The notes under the pieces were generated by a model. It saw nothing but the letters and a program-made list of their open reading frames with translations. It had not been told where the DNA came from and did no database searches. The position numbers and the translations under genes are program-made. Below are positions 51,049-55,835 of a stretch of 64,000 nucleotides of DNA, in pieces. The DNA comes from a virus: positions 36,411-100,410 of the IMG/VR virus record IMGVR_UViG_3300020156_000023. One strand, 5' to 3'. Within the stretch, counting starts at the first letter, position 1; every line of letters begins with the position of its first letter.

Positions 51049-51123
51049 GCATCCTTAACTCAGTCTGGCCAGAGTGTTTCCCTTACATGGAAAAAGTCCT
51101 AGGTTCGAATCCTAGAGGATGTA
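51049..51123 (+). tRNA. tRNA-Val (UAC)
   Basis: Acceptor GCATCCT/AGGATGT, anticodon loop CTTACAT on TTTCC/GGAAA, T-arm CTAGG-TTCGAAT-CCTAG, discriminator A. The spacer before it (50938-51048) contains short inverted repeats (CGATAA/TTATCG, AGATGTGCACATCT) but no gene. Confidence 0.92.
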
Positions 51124-51138
51124 CTAAATTTTATCGGT

Positions 51139-51213
51139 ATGGAACTATTAATAGGCACAATGGTTTTAATTATACTTGCATTCATAGCGGGTATGTCAAG
51201 TAGGGACAGATAG
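51139..51213 (+). CDS. Very small membrane protein, 24 aa
   Basis: The frame MELLIGTMVLIILAFIAGMS plus SRDR is one hydrophobic helix; its last 10 bases overlap the start of tRNA-Phe. It resembles the 30-residue frame at 50311. Expression is uncertain. Confidence 0.35.
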   Translation: MELLIGTMVLIILAFIAGMSSRDR

Positions 51214-51276
51214 CAAAGCAGGTCTATGCATTGGTCTGAAACACCAGGGATGAAGGTTCGAGTCCTTCTCTGTCCA
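51204..51276 (+). tRNA. tRNA-Phe (GAA)
   Basis: Perfect acceptor GGACAGA/TCTGTCC, anticodon loop CTGAAAC on TTGGT/ACCAG, T-arm GAAGG-TTCGAGT-CCTTC, discriminator A. Confidence 0.9.
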
Positions 51277-51277
51277 C

Positions 51278-51420
51278 AATACTAATAGTAAGACATTAAG
51301 TTACTTCGCAACACTTTTAATGTTAAGGTCATAGGTTCGAATCCTATACTATGTTTATACATGGTTAGCTCAGTTGGTAGAGCATAGAAAAATACACTTA
51401 AAGTCAAGTTCTTTAGTATT
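51278..51420 (+). tRNA. Circularly permuted tRNA-Lys (UUU) gene, 3' half before 5' half
   Basis: The 3' half comes first: AACA-CTTTTAA-TGTTA, AGGTC, T-arm ATAGG-TTCGAAT-CCTAT, ACTATGT, T (51310-51355). After a 3-nt linker comes the 5' half ACATGGT-TA-GCTCAGTTGGTAGAGC-A-T (51359-51385). ACATGGT pairs with ACTATGT over all 7 positions, and the T at 51385 completes the anticodon stem (TAACA/TGTTA). Joined, they give a normal 73-nt tRNA-Lys. Flanks: outer helix AATACTAA/TTAGTATT, loop TAGTAA, inner helix with TTAAGT/ACTTAA, then TACTTCG. A second, ordinary Lys(UUU) tRNA exists at 51911. Confidence 0.8.
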
Positions 51421-51424
51421 AATT

Positions 51425-51507
51425 GGGATGTGAAAGCCATTTGGATATGGCAGCCTGACTGTAAATCAGGTCTTTTCGGGGGAGTGGTTCGAGTCCATCA
51501 CATCCCA
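51425..51507 (+). tRNA. tRNA-Tyr (GUA)
   Basis: Perfect acceptor GGGATGT/ACATCCC, anticodon loop CTGTAAA on CCTGA/TCAGG, long variable arm (class II) as expected for bacterial Tyr, T-loop TTCGAGT, discriminator A. Confidence 0.92.
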
Positions 51508-51517
51508 CAATTATTCT

Positions 51518-51601
51518 AGCGTGGTAGTCAGTAGTTGGAAGCTTGTAAGGCTCATAACCTTATGTCGTAAGACCCCGTGAGTTCGAGTCTCACCCACGCT
51601 A
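51518..51601 (+). tRNA. tRNA with anticodon CAU (Met or Ile2), enlarged variable loop
   Basis: Perfect acceptor AGCGTGG/CCACGCT, anticodon loop CTCATAA on TAAGG/CCTTA, T-arm GTGAG-TTCGAGT-CTCAC, discriminator A. The 14-nt variable region contains a small GTC/GAC hairpin, unusual for Met. It may be an Ile tRNA that needs lysidine at C34. Confidence 0.82.
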
Positions 51602-51613
51602 CAATAATCTTTT

Positions 51614-51689
51614 AGAGTAATGGACTAAATGGGTAAGTCACTTGCTTTGGGAGCAAGGTATCATGCAGGTTCGAATCCTGCTTACTCTA
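51614..51689 (+). tRNA. tRNA-Pro (UGG)
   Basis: Perfect acceptor AGAGTAA/TTACTCT, anticodon loop TTTGGGA on CTTGC/GCAAG, T-arm GCAGG-TTCGAAT-CCTGC, discriminator A. Confidence 0.92.
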
Positions 51690-51705
51690 CTAAATTTTTA
51701 TTATT

Positions 51706-51900
51706 ATGAATTATATTGAACAAGAAATTCAAGAAGCATTAGAAACTCAGCTTACTCTAATTAGAGCTGTTATTGCTAATGATGAATTAAGAAAATTAAA
51801 TGCTGAGGCTATAAAACTATCTTATGACAGTTTTATAGAGCAAGGATTTAGTAATGATGATGCTATTAGGTTAGTTTGTGCATCTATCAAAAAAGTCTAA
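51706..51900 (+). CDS. Small helical protein in the tRNA array, 64 aa
   Basis: The protein (MNYIEQEIQEALETQLTLIR) is acidic and helical, ending SIKKV. No family recognised. It is the best-formed small frame between tRNAs, 16 bp after tRNA-Pro and 10 bp before tRNA-Lys. Confidence 0.6.
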   Translation: MNYIEQEIQEALETQLTLIRAVIANDELRKLNAEAIKLSYDSFIEQGFSNDDAIRLVCASIKKV

Positions 51901-51910
51901 TCAGACAGAT

Positions 51911-51984
51911 TCCTCTATGGCCAAATTGGTTAAGGCACCTCACTTTTAATGAGGGGATTTCAAGTTCGAGTCTTGATGGAGGAA
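51911..51984 (+). tRNA. tRNA-Lys (UUU), ordinary arrangement
   Basis: Acceptor TCCTCTA/TGGAGGA, anticodon loop CTTTTAA on CCTCA/TGAGG, T-arm TCAAG-TTCGAGT-CTTGA, discriminator A. It duplicates the anticodon of the permuted Lys gene but the body differs. Confidence 0.93.
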
Positions 51985-51991
51985 CAACAAT

Positions 51992-52065
51992 GCCCTTGTA
52001 GCCCAACTGGTAGAGGCAATAGATTTAGGCTCTATGTAGTGAGAGTTCGAATCTCTCTGAGGGTA
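51992..52065 (+). tRNA. tRNA-Leu (UAG) with a short, class I variable loop
   Basis: Acceptor GCCCTTG/TGAGGGT, anticodon loop TTTAGGC on ATAGA/TCTAT, 5-nt variable loop GTAGT, T-arm GAGAG-TTCGAAT-CTCTC, discriminator A. Bacterial Leu tRNAs normally have a long variable arm, so charging by host LeuRS may differ. Confidence 0.85.
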
Positions 52066-52067
52066 CT

Positions 52068-52155
52068 AAAATTTATATCGTGGGTAGTAATAAACTCACT
52101 GAGTCTTGCAGGACTCGGAAGATTTCACTGCAATGAAATGATAGATATAAATTTT
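52068..52155 (+). ncRNA. Cloverleaf-like structured RNA between two Leu tRNAs
   Basis: A perfect 12-bp closing stem AAAATTTATATC/GATATAAATTTT encloses three adjacent hairpins: GTGGGT-AGTAATAA-ACTCAC, GAGTC-TTGCAG-GACTC and ATTTCA-CTGCAA-TGAAAT. It has no anticodon or T-loop signature, so it is not a tRNA. The long stem plus a three-hairpin head recalls tRNA mimics and Y-type RNAs. The downstream T-run may end transcription. Confidence 0.65.
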
Positions 52156-52168
52156 TAATTTAAAATAT

Positions 52169-52242
52169 GCCCCTGTAATCCAATTGGCAGAGATAAAGGT
52201 CTTAAACACCTTCCAGTTTTGGTTCGAATCCAAATAGGGGTA
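52169..52242 (+). tRNA. tRNA-Leu (UAA) with a short, class I variable loop
   Basis: Acceptor GCCCCTG/TAGGGGT, anticodon loop CTTAAAC on AAGGT/ACCTT, variable loop CCAGT (5 nt), T-arm TTTGG-TTCGAAT-CCAAA, discriminator A. Same class I anomaly as the UAG gene, and a similar acceptor. Confidence 0.85.
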
Positions 52243-52250
52243 CAAATTAT

Positions 52251-52334
52251 AGTAGGTATCTGGCAGGATGAAGAGCTTGTCTTGAAAACAAGTATTGGGT
52301 AATACCAATGGGAGTTCGAGTCTCCCACCTACTA
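52251..52334 (+). tRNA. tRNA-Ser (UGA)
   Basis: Perfect acceptor AGTAGGT/ACCTACT, anticodon loop CTTGAAA on CTTGT/ACAAG, long variable arm ATTGGGTAATACCAAT as usual for Ser, T-loop TTCGAGT, discriminator A. Confidence 0.93.
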
Positions 52335-52467
52335 CAAATATCCTGAACCTCTGAATCTACGAAATAGTGTTGCTTTGTAGTAACATGTTTAGTTAAGTAG
52401 AGTATACTCAGATAAGCTCAGCAGGATAGTACAAGATATAAAGAGGTTGAAAGTCTTGTACATTTAT

Positions 52468-52554
52468 AGAGGATAGGTAGATATTGGTTTGCTACACTTA
52501 CCTGCTAAGTAAGACTTGGTTAAACAAGTGAGGGTTCAATTCCCTTGTCCTCTG
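52468..52554 (+). tRNA. tRNA-Ser (GCU)
   Basis: Acceptor AGAGGAT/GTCCTCT, anticodon loop CTGCTAA on CTTAC/GTAAG, long variable arm ACTTGGTTAAACAAGT, T-arm GAGGG-TTCAATT-CCCTT, discriminator G. The 133-nt spacer before it has a GTTGC/GTAAC hairpin, TAGTAAC and a GTACAAGA/TCTTGTAC inverted repeat, but no gene. Confidence 0.92.
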
Positions 52555-52560
52555 CAATAT

Positions 52561-52633
52561 ACAGATATAGCTCAATTGGTGGAGCATCTCACTGATACTG
52601 AGAAGGCTATAGGTTCAAGTCCTATTATCTGTA
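52561..52633 (+). tRNA. tRNA-Ile (GAU)
   Basis: Perfect acceptor ACAGATA/TATCTGT, anticodon loop CTGATAC on TCTCA/TGAGA, T-arm ATAGG-TTCAAGT-CCTAT, discriminator A. Confidence 0.93.
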
Positions 52634-52636
52634 CTA

Positions 52637-52680
52637 AGATTCCAAATTATTTTGTAGTTTGGAATCTCTTCTTTATCTTT
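52637..52680 (+). terminator. Terminator-like hairpin after tRNA-Ile
   Basis: A perfect 10-bp stem AGATTCCAAA/TTTGGAATCT with an 11-nt loop is followed by CTTCTTTATCTTT, just before the HNH gene. Confidence 0.75.
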
Positions 52681-52685
52681 ACATC

Positions 52686-53102
52686 ATGGAAACAAAAATA
52701 TGTAGCAAATGTAAAGAAGATTTACCAGTTGAACAATTTTCAACTAAAAAAGGTAAACTACAGAGTTATTGTAAGTCTTGTCACAAAGAGTATAGACAAC
52801 AACATTATATTGACAATAAACAAAAATATATTGATAAAGCTGCTCAATATAGGAAAGAGTTTTATAAATGGTTTGAAGAACTTAAGAAAACTTTAAAATG
52901 TCAATCTTGCGGAGAAGATAGATATTGGGTTCTTGATTTTCACCATATTGATTCACAAACTAAAGATAATGAAGTTTCTAATTTAGTTAATACTTGTAGT
53001 AAAACTAAGGTATTAGAAGAGATTGATAAGTGTAAGGTATTATGTAGTAATTGTCATAGAGATTTACATTATCAAGAAAAACAAATGCAGTATATAGCTT
53101 AA
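52686..53102 (+). CDS. HNH homing endonuclease in the tRNA array
   Basis: Start chosen at 52686 (METKICSKCKEDLPVEQFST), since an in-frame ATG 27 nt earlier lies in the terminator. A treble-clef-type CSKC...CKSC pair is followed by a second Cys pair (CQSCGED) and the HNH core DFHHID ... CSNCHRDLHY. Free-standing HNH endonucleases of this kind spread between phage tRNA arrays. Its last 16 nt lie inside the following tRNA-Gly gene, so it probably arrived with, or reshaped, that tRNA. Confidence 0.88.
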   Translation: METKICSKCKEDLPVEQFSTKKGKLQSYCKSCHKEYRQQHYIDNKQKYIDKAAQYRKEFYKWFEELKKTLKCQSCGEDRYWVLDFHHIDSQTKDNEVSNLVNTCSKTKVLEEIDKCKVLCSNCHRDLHYQEKQMQYIA

Positions 53103-53158
53103 CTGGTAAAGCACTGGTCTTCCAAATCAGGGATGCAGTTCGAATCTGATATGCTGCT
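53087..53158 (+). tRNA. tRNA-Gly (UCC), overlapping the HNH gene
   Basis: Acceptor GCAGTAT/ATGCTGC, anticodon loop CTTCCAA on CTGGT/ATCAG, T-loop TTCGAAT, discriminator T. There is one extra base before the D-stem and the T-stem has only three good pairs, perhaps because the 5' end doubles as coding sequence of the HNH gene. Confidence 0.82.
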
Positions 53159-53172
53159 CAAAAATTAATATT

Positions 53173-53322
53173 ATGGTTAAAACAGTTATTAATGGGAATG
53201 AATGTTACATCTATATGAATGGTTCTTTGATTCATAAAACAAGATGTGATAATTCACAATCAGGTGTTACATTTGATGTAATGGCTTACAGAAAGAATGA
53301 TAGTCTCAGTACTATAAAGTAA
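53173..53322 (+). CDS. Small hypothetical protein, 49 aa
   Basis: The frame MVKTVINGNECYIYMNGSLI is polar with a beta-like pattern, ending DSLSTIK 4 nt before tRNA-Glu. No family recognised. Confidence 0.45.
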   Translation: MVKTVINGNECYIYMNGSLIHKTRCDNSQSGVTFDVMAYRKNDSLSTIK

Positions 53323-53326
53323 AAAT

Positions 53327-53402
53327 GCTGCTTTCGTCTAAATTGGAATAGGACACCACCCTTTCAAGGTGGGTAATGCGAGTTCGAGTCTCGTAGGCAG
53401 TA
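53327..53402 (+). tRNA. tRNA-Glu (UUC)
   Basis: Acceptor GCTGCTT/AGGCAGT, anticodon loop CTTTCAA on CCACC/GGTGG, T-arm GCGAG-TTCGAGT-CTCGT, discriminator A. Confidence 0.92.
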
Positions 53403-53408
53403 CAAAAT

Positions 53409-53501
53409 GCCAGGGTAACTCAGGAAGATTAGAGTGCCTAACATATATTAGGAGTAAAATCTTAAGTTAGGAAGTCGGAGGTTCAAGTCCTTCTCCTGGT
53501 A
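53409..53501 (+). tRNA. Atypical tRNA with enlarged anticodon region, identity unclear
   Basis: Acceptor GCCAGGG/TCCTGGT, D-arm ACTC...GAGT and T-arm GGAGG-TTCAAGT-CCTTC are normal. Between them CCTAAC could pair with either TTAGG (53449 area) or GTTAGG (53466 area), leaving an insertion of about 18 nt containing GAGTAAAATCTTAAG. No 7-nt loop with U33 results from a simple excision that I could find. The same GAGTAAAATCTT..GTTA string occurs in the insertion of the tRNA at 54002. Confidence 0.6.
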
Positions 53502-53515
53502 CAAATACATATTAT

Positions 53516-53776
53516 ATGGAAACATTATTAGACAGTAATGAGATACAACGCGTGGTATTTCATTACAACAAGAAACACAATGAAGATGTAACAATCCCTT
53601 GTTGGGTGGTAAAACACAAAGGTGCAACTTATTATGTTAATCATCTAGACTCTGAGGTAGGATTTACTACTAAAGAAACTCCAGATAATGAGCATACTAA
53701 AGGAGCCCTACAATTCAGGGGAAAATTAATGATAGTAAAAGAAAATGGAATTACAACAGCTATCATTAGGAACTAA
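53516..53776 (+). CDS. Hypothetical protein, 86 aa
   Basis: The protein (METLLDSNEIQRVVFHYNKK) is beta-rich and hydrophilic; no signal or motif. It overlaps the next gene by 32 nt if the earlier start there is used. Confidence 0.6.
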   Translation: METLLDSNEIQRVVFHYNKKHNEDVTIPCWVVKHKGATYYVNHLDSEVGFTTKETPDNEHTKGALQFRGKLMIVKENGITTAIIRN

Positions 53777-53987
53777 AATTAAAATGAAACTTGAGCAACC
53801 CACATTTATATGCTCAGGTAGAGATGTAAAAGAGTGTTACTATAGAGGTACTATAGTAGGTAAAAATGAGAATGATATAATTGAGATATCCTTCAAATAT
53901 AAAGGTAATTTTATAGTAGGCCACTATAATATTATATTAGAGCATTTTATGGAGGAATATCTAAGAGATATTAAAATTATATCATAA
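53745..53987 (+). CDS. Hypothetical protein, 80 aa
   Basis: Two starts are possible: 53745 (MELQQLSLGTKIKMKLEQPT) or 53784 (MKLEQPT), the latter avoiding overlap with the preceding gene. The protein is beta-rich with several Tyr and a helical acidic C-terminus. Function unknown. Confidence 0.55.
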   Translation: MELQQLSLGTKIKMKLEQPTFICSGRDVKECYYRGTIVGKNENDIIEISFKYKGNFIVGHYNIILEHFMEEYLRDIKIIS

Positions 53988-54001
53988 GTTAATTAGAAGA
54001 A

Positions 54002-54159
54002 GCGCGAGTGGCTGGTTGGAATAAGCGAGTAGGTTGCAAGCCTACTGGATATCTGAAAAGAGTTTATAATGATAATATTAAACAGAAAAAGAGTAAAATC
54101 TTGGGTTAATAGTATAGTTATAAATCGTGTCCATGGAGGTTCGAATCCTTCCTTGCGCT
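54002..54159 (+). tRNA. tRNA-Cys-like (GCA) with about 85 nt inserted in the variable region
   Basis: Acceptor GCGCGAG/CTTGCGC, anticodon loop TTGCAAG on GTAGG/CCTAC, T-arm GGAGG-TTCGAAT-CCTTC. Between anticodon and T arms GGATA pairs with TGTCC, and in its loop lies an insertion with hairpin TCTG...GTTTA/TAAAC...CAGA and the string GAGTAAAATCTTGGGTTA. The D-region resembles Leu tRNAs. A normal tRNA-Cys exists at 55676, so this copy may be degenerate, or the insertion may be removed. Confidence 0.65.
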
Positions 54160-54180
54160 CAACACAGAAGAAATGTTATA

Positions 54181-54335
54181 AACAGTAGTGATAGTTAAGT
54201 TACTTCGAAATCCATCACAAGGAAGAGATTGTCAGTTCGAGTCTGGCCCCCTGCACTAAATATAACGTCATGCAGGGGTAGGGTAATTGGTTAGCCCGCT
54301 TAAAAGAAAACAACACTTAACTTATATTCTCTGTT
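54181..54335 (+). tRNA. Circularly permuted tRNA-Val (CAC) gene, 3' half before 5' half
   Basis: The 3' half, 54212-54255, reads CC-ATCACAA-GGAAG, AGATT, T-arm GTCAG-TTCGAGT-CTGGC, CCCCTGC, A. A 16-nt linker follows, then the 5' half GCAGGGG-TA-GGGTAATTGGTTAGCCC-G-CTT (54272-54301). GCAGGGG/CCCCTGC is a perfect acceptor stem, and CTT+CC pairs with GGAAG only when halves are joined, giving a 74-nt tRNA with anticodon CAC, U33 and A37. Flanks: outer helix AACAG/CTGTT, loop TAGTGAT opposite TATATTCT, inner helix AGTTAAGT/ACTTAACT, then TACTTCGAAAT. Confidence 0.85.
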
Positions 54336-54340
54336 AATTT

Positions 54341-54413
54341 GGGCTTGGAGCATGACTGGTTATGCACTACACTTGCACTGTAGGGTATGTGAGTTCGAAT
54401 CTCATCAGGTCCA
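54341..54413 (+). tRNA. tRNA-Ala (UGC)
   Basis: Acceptor GGGCTTG/CAGGTCC, anticodon loop CTTGCAC on CTACA/TGTAG, T-arm GTGAG-TTCGAAT-CTCAT, discriminator A. Starts 5 nt after the permuted Val element. The G3-U70 alanine signal is present. The spacer after it (54414-54534) has a CTTTGTTTT/AAAACAAAG hairpin and other inverted repeats but no gene. Confidence 0.92.
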
Positions 54414-54534
54414 CAACATGTTAAGTTTTCTTTGTTTTCACAAAACAAAGTGGTGGAATGGCCTTATTGATTTATGGCCCCAAAAGGTAGTTTCTCTTTC
54501 TCCCTTCATTAATTTGTAAATTGAAAGAGTACAA

Positions 54535-54606
54535 TGCTCCTTAGTATAATTGGTAGTACACTTGACTTTGGCTCAGGTAGTATTGGTTCGAACCCAGTAG
54601 GAGTAA
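54535..54606 (+). tRNA. tRNA-Gln (UUG)
   Basis: Acceptor TGCTCCT/AGGAGTA, anticodon loop CTTTGGC on CTTGA/TCAGG, T-arm ATTGG-TTCGAAC-CCAGT, discriminator A. Confidence 0.92.
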
Positions 54607-54626
54607 CTAATTTAAAATTAAAAAAG

Positions 54627-54881
54627 ATGCGTAAATATGTTTTATTGGTATTGTTAGTTTTAACAACTCTTTGTTCATCTTGTACAGATAATCAAAGAGC
54701 AAGACAATGGGGTGGAACTGAGGAAATAATTCTTCCTAAGAATCATGTCCTTATAACAGCCACATGGAAAAATGATGAAATGTGGATACTTACAAAAGAT
54801 ACTGTAACAGATATCAATTATTTTAAAGAGAAATCTAATTGGGGTGTTTTAGAGGGAACTGTAATTTTCAAAAATAAATAA
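54627..54881 (+). CDS. Lipoprotein, 84 aa
   Basis: Start at 54627 because an earlier in-frame ATG lies inside tRNA-Gln. Signal peptide with lipobox MRKYVLLVLLVLTTLCSSCT (Cys near residue 19), then a small polar domain. Probably anchored in the inner or outer membrane. It is followed by another lipoprotein-like gene 3 bp later. Confidence 0.7.
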   Translation: MRKYVLLVLLVLTTLCSSCTDNQRARQWGGTEEIILPKNHVLITATWKNDEMWILTKDTVTDINYFKEKSNWGVLEGTVIFKNK

Positions 54882-54884
54882 ATT

Positions 54885-55067
54885 ATGCGTAAATTCTATC
54901 CATGGATACCAATAATTGGTATCTTTTTAGTGGCAGGATTATCTTGTAAAGAAGATAGTTCTAAGTTTTATGAGACAAGGCTTAATGAGCCTATGGTCTT
55001 CTGTCTAAGTGCTATAGTACAAGCTGTAGTAGTAGTGGGTTTAGGAATCCTTATAACTTTTAGTTAA
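54885..55067 (+). CDS. Small lipoprotein or membrane protein, 60 aa
   Basis: MRKFYPWIPIIGIFLVAGLS is a signal-like segment ending at a Cys (LSCKE), and a second hydrophobic segment (VQAVVVVGLGILITF) closes the protein. Either a lipoprotein with a C-terminal membrane helix or a two-helix membrane protein. Function unknown. Confidence 0.6.
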   Translation: MRKFYPWIPIIGIFLVAGLSCKEDSSKFYETRLNEPMVFCLSAIVQAVVVVGLGILITFS

Positions 55068-55075
55068 AAACACAT

Positions 55076-55148
55076 GGTGGCTATAGTGTTAATGGTAACA
55101 TGCTTGATTGTGGTTCAAGAGTTTTGAGTTCGAATCTCAATAGTCACC
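55076..55148 (+). tRNA. tRNA-His (GUG)
   Basis: Acceptor GTGGCTA/TAGTCAC with the extra G at the 5' end facing C73, the hallmark of bacterial tRNA-His. Anticodon loop TTGTGGT on CTTGA/TCAAG, T-loop TTCGAAT. Confidence 0.93.
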
Positions 55149-55167
55149 CTATTAAAACCAATTTATT

Positions 55168-55578
55168 ATGAAAAAAGTTTTTTGCACAATTGTGCTTGCA
55201 GTAAGTCTTCTTACTTCATGTCAACCAGAGTCTCCTATCTCTGAGAATCCTTCAAACACTGAATCAGTATACACTTCTTATCAAAGAGAAGAAACTCCTT
55301 TAGTTGTAGTTGAGGAGACTGCTACAGATGTAACTGCTCCAGGATATGTTATTATATATCCACCATTAGAACCTAATGGTAATGAGTATCATATAATCAT
55401 TGATTGTATGGATAAAGGTACAATTGATGGAGATACTCTTGTAAGATATGGTTATGGTACAGGACAGGATGGGAAAAAGTTTATGATAAAAGCTACTACT
55501 TATTACATGCCTAGATTTGGAAAATTCTTTACTAAGTACGAGAGTGTGGCAATACCACCATCTGAGTATGGTTGTTAA
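55168..55578 (+). CDS. Lipoprotein, 136 aa
   Basis: Signal peptide with lipobox MKKVFCTIVLAVSLLTSCQP (Cys at residue 18), a Pro/Ser/Thr-rich linker (about residues 20-65), then a small domain with Tyr and Gly. Third lipoprotein-type gene in this segment. Envelope modification of the infected host is the likely theme. Confidence 0.75.
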   Translation: MKKVFCTIVLAVSLLTSCQPESPISENPSNTESVYTSYQREETPLVVVEETATDVTAPGYVIIYPPLEPNGNEYHIIIDCMDKGTIDGDTLVRYGYGTGQDGKKFMIKATTYYMPRFGKFFTKYESVAIPPSEYGC

Positions 55579-55602
55579 TTAAAGATATTCTTTGTATCTT
55601 TG
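55572..55602 (+). promoter_or_regulatory. Bacteroidota-type promoter before the hairpin RNA and tRNA-Cys
   Basis: TTG (55572) and TATCTTTG (55595-55602) are separated by 20 nt. The TTG lies in the last codons of the lipoprotein gene. Transcription would start near 55609, at the foot of the hairpin RNA. Confidence 0.65.
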
Positions 55603-55608
55603 TAATAT

Positions 55609-55670
55609 AAAAGCTTTGCCAAGTTAGTATCCATATAAAGAAAAACTTGAGGAACTAACCAAAGCTTTTT
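55609..55670 (+). ncRNA. Rod-like hairpin RNA ending in a T-run
   Basis: AAAGCTTTG pairs with CAAAGCTTT and an inner GTTAGT/ACTAAC helix continues the rod, closed by a 25-nt loop, followed by TTTTT. With a promoter just upstream it could be a short independent RNA, or a terminator that shields tRNA-Cys from upstream transcription. Confidence 0.6.
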
Positions 55671-55675
55671 AAAAT

Positions 55676-55746
55676 GACTCTGTAGTATAACGGTAGTGCT
55701 TAGGTCTGCAACACCTAAAGTTCTGGTTCGAATCCAGATGGAGTCT
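55676..55746 (+). tRNA. tRNA-Cys (GCA)
   Basis: Acceptor GACTCTG/TGGAGTC, anticodon loop CTGCAAC on TAGGT/ACCTA, T-arm TCTGG-TTCGAAT-CCAGA, discriminator T. It is the last tRNA of the array. Confidence 0.93.
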
Positions 55747-55783
55747 CGACTTTATGTCAGGTATAGAAATTGGTAGGGAGTTT

Positions 55784-55817
55784 AGGGGTTGTCTAAAACA
55801 ACCCCTTTACTTTTTTA
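55784..55817 (+). terminator. Intrinsic terminator after the tRNA array
   Basis: A perfect 9-bp stem AGGGGTTGT/ACAACCCCT with a 5-nt loop and TTTACTTTTTT. It ends the tRNA transcript before the RlpA-like gene. Confidence 0.9.
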
Positions 55818-55835
55818 TTAACTAAAAACTAAAGT

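Noticed and set aside
51012-51203. Open reading frame covering tRNA-Val
   Set aside because: It is a shadow of a well-formed tRNA; the frame has no coding features.
51278-51420. Natural permuted group I intron around the permuted tRNAs
   Set aside because: The flanking parts are only about 30 nt each, and no group I core (P3-P7) can fit between neighbouring tRNAs.
52090-52125. Possible hammerhead ribozyme around CTGA and GGAAG in the cloverleaf RNA
   Set aside because: The core needs CTGANGA and GAAA at fixed positions; only fragments are present and the stems do not fit.
51949-52158. Open reading frames on both strands over tRNA-Lys, tRNA-Leu and the cloverleaf RNA
   Set aside because: They coincide with RNA genes and lack protein-like composition.
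52516-52896. Open reading frame spanning tRNA-Ser, tRNA-Ile and part of the HNH gene
   Set aside because: It crosses two good tRNAs and the HNH gene in another frame.
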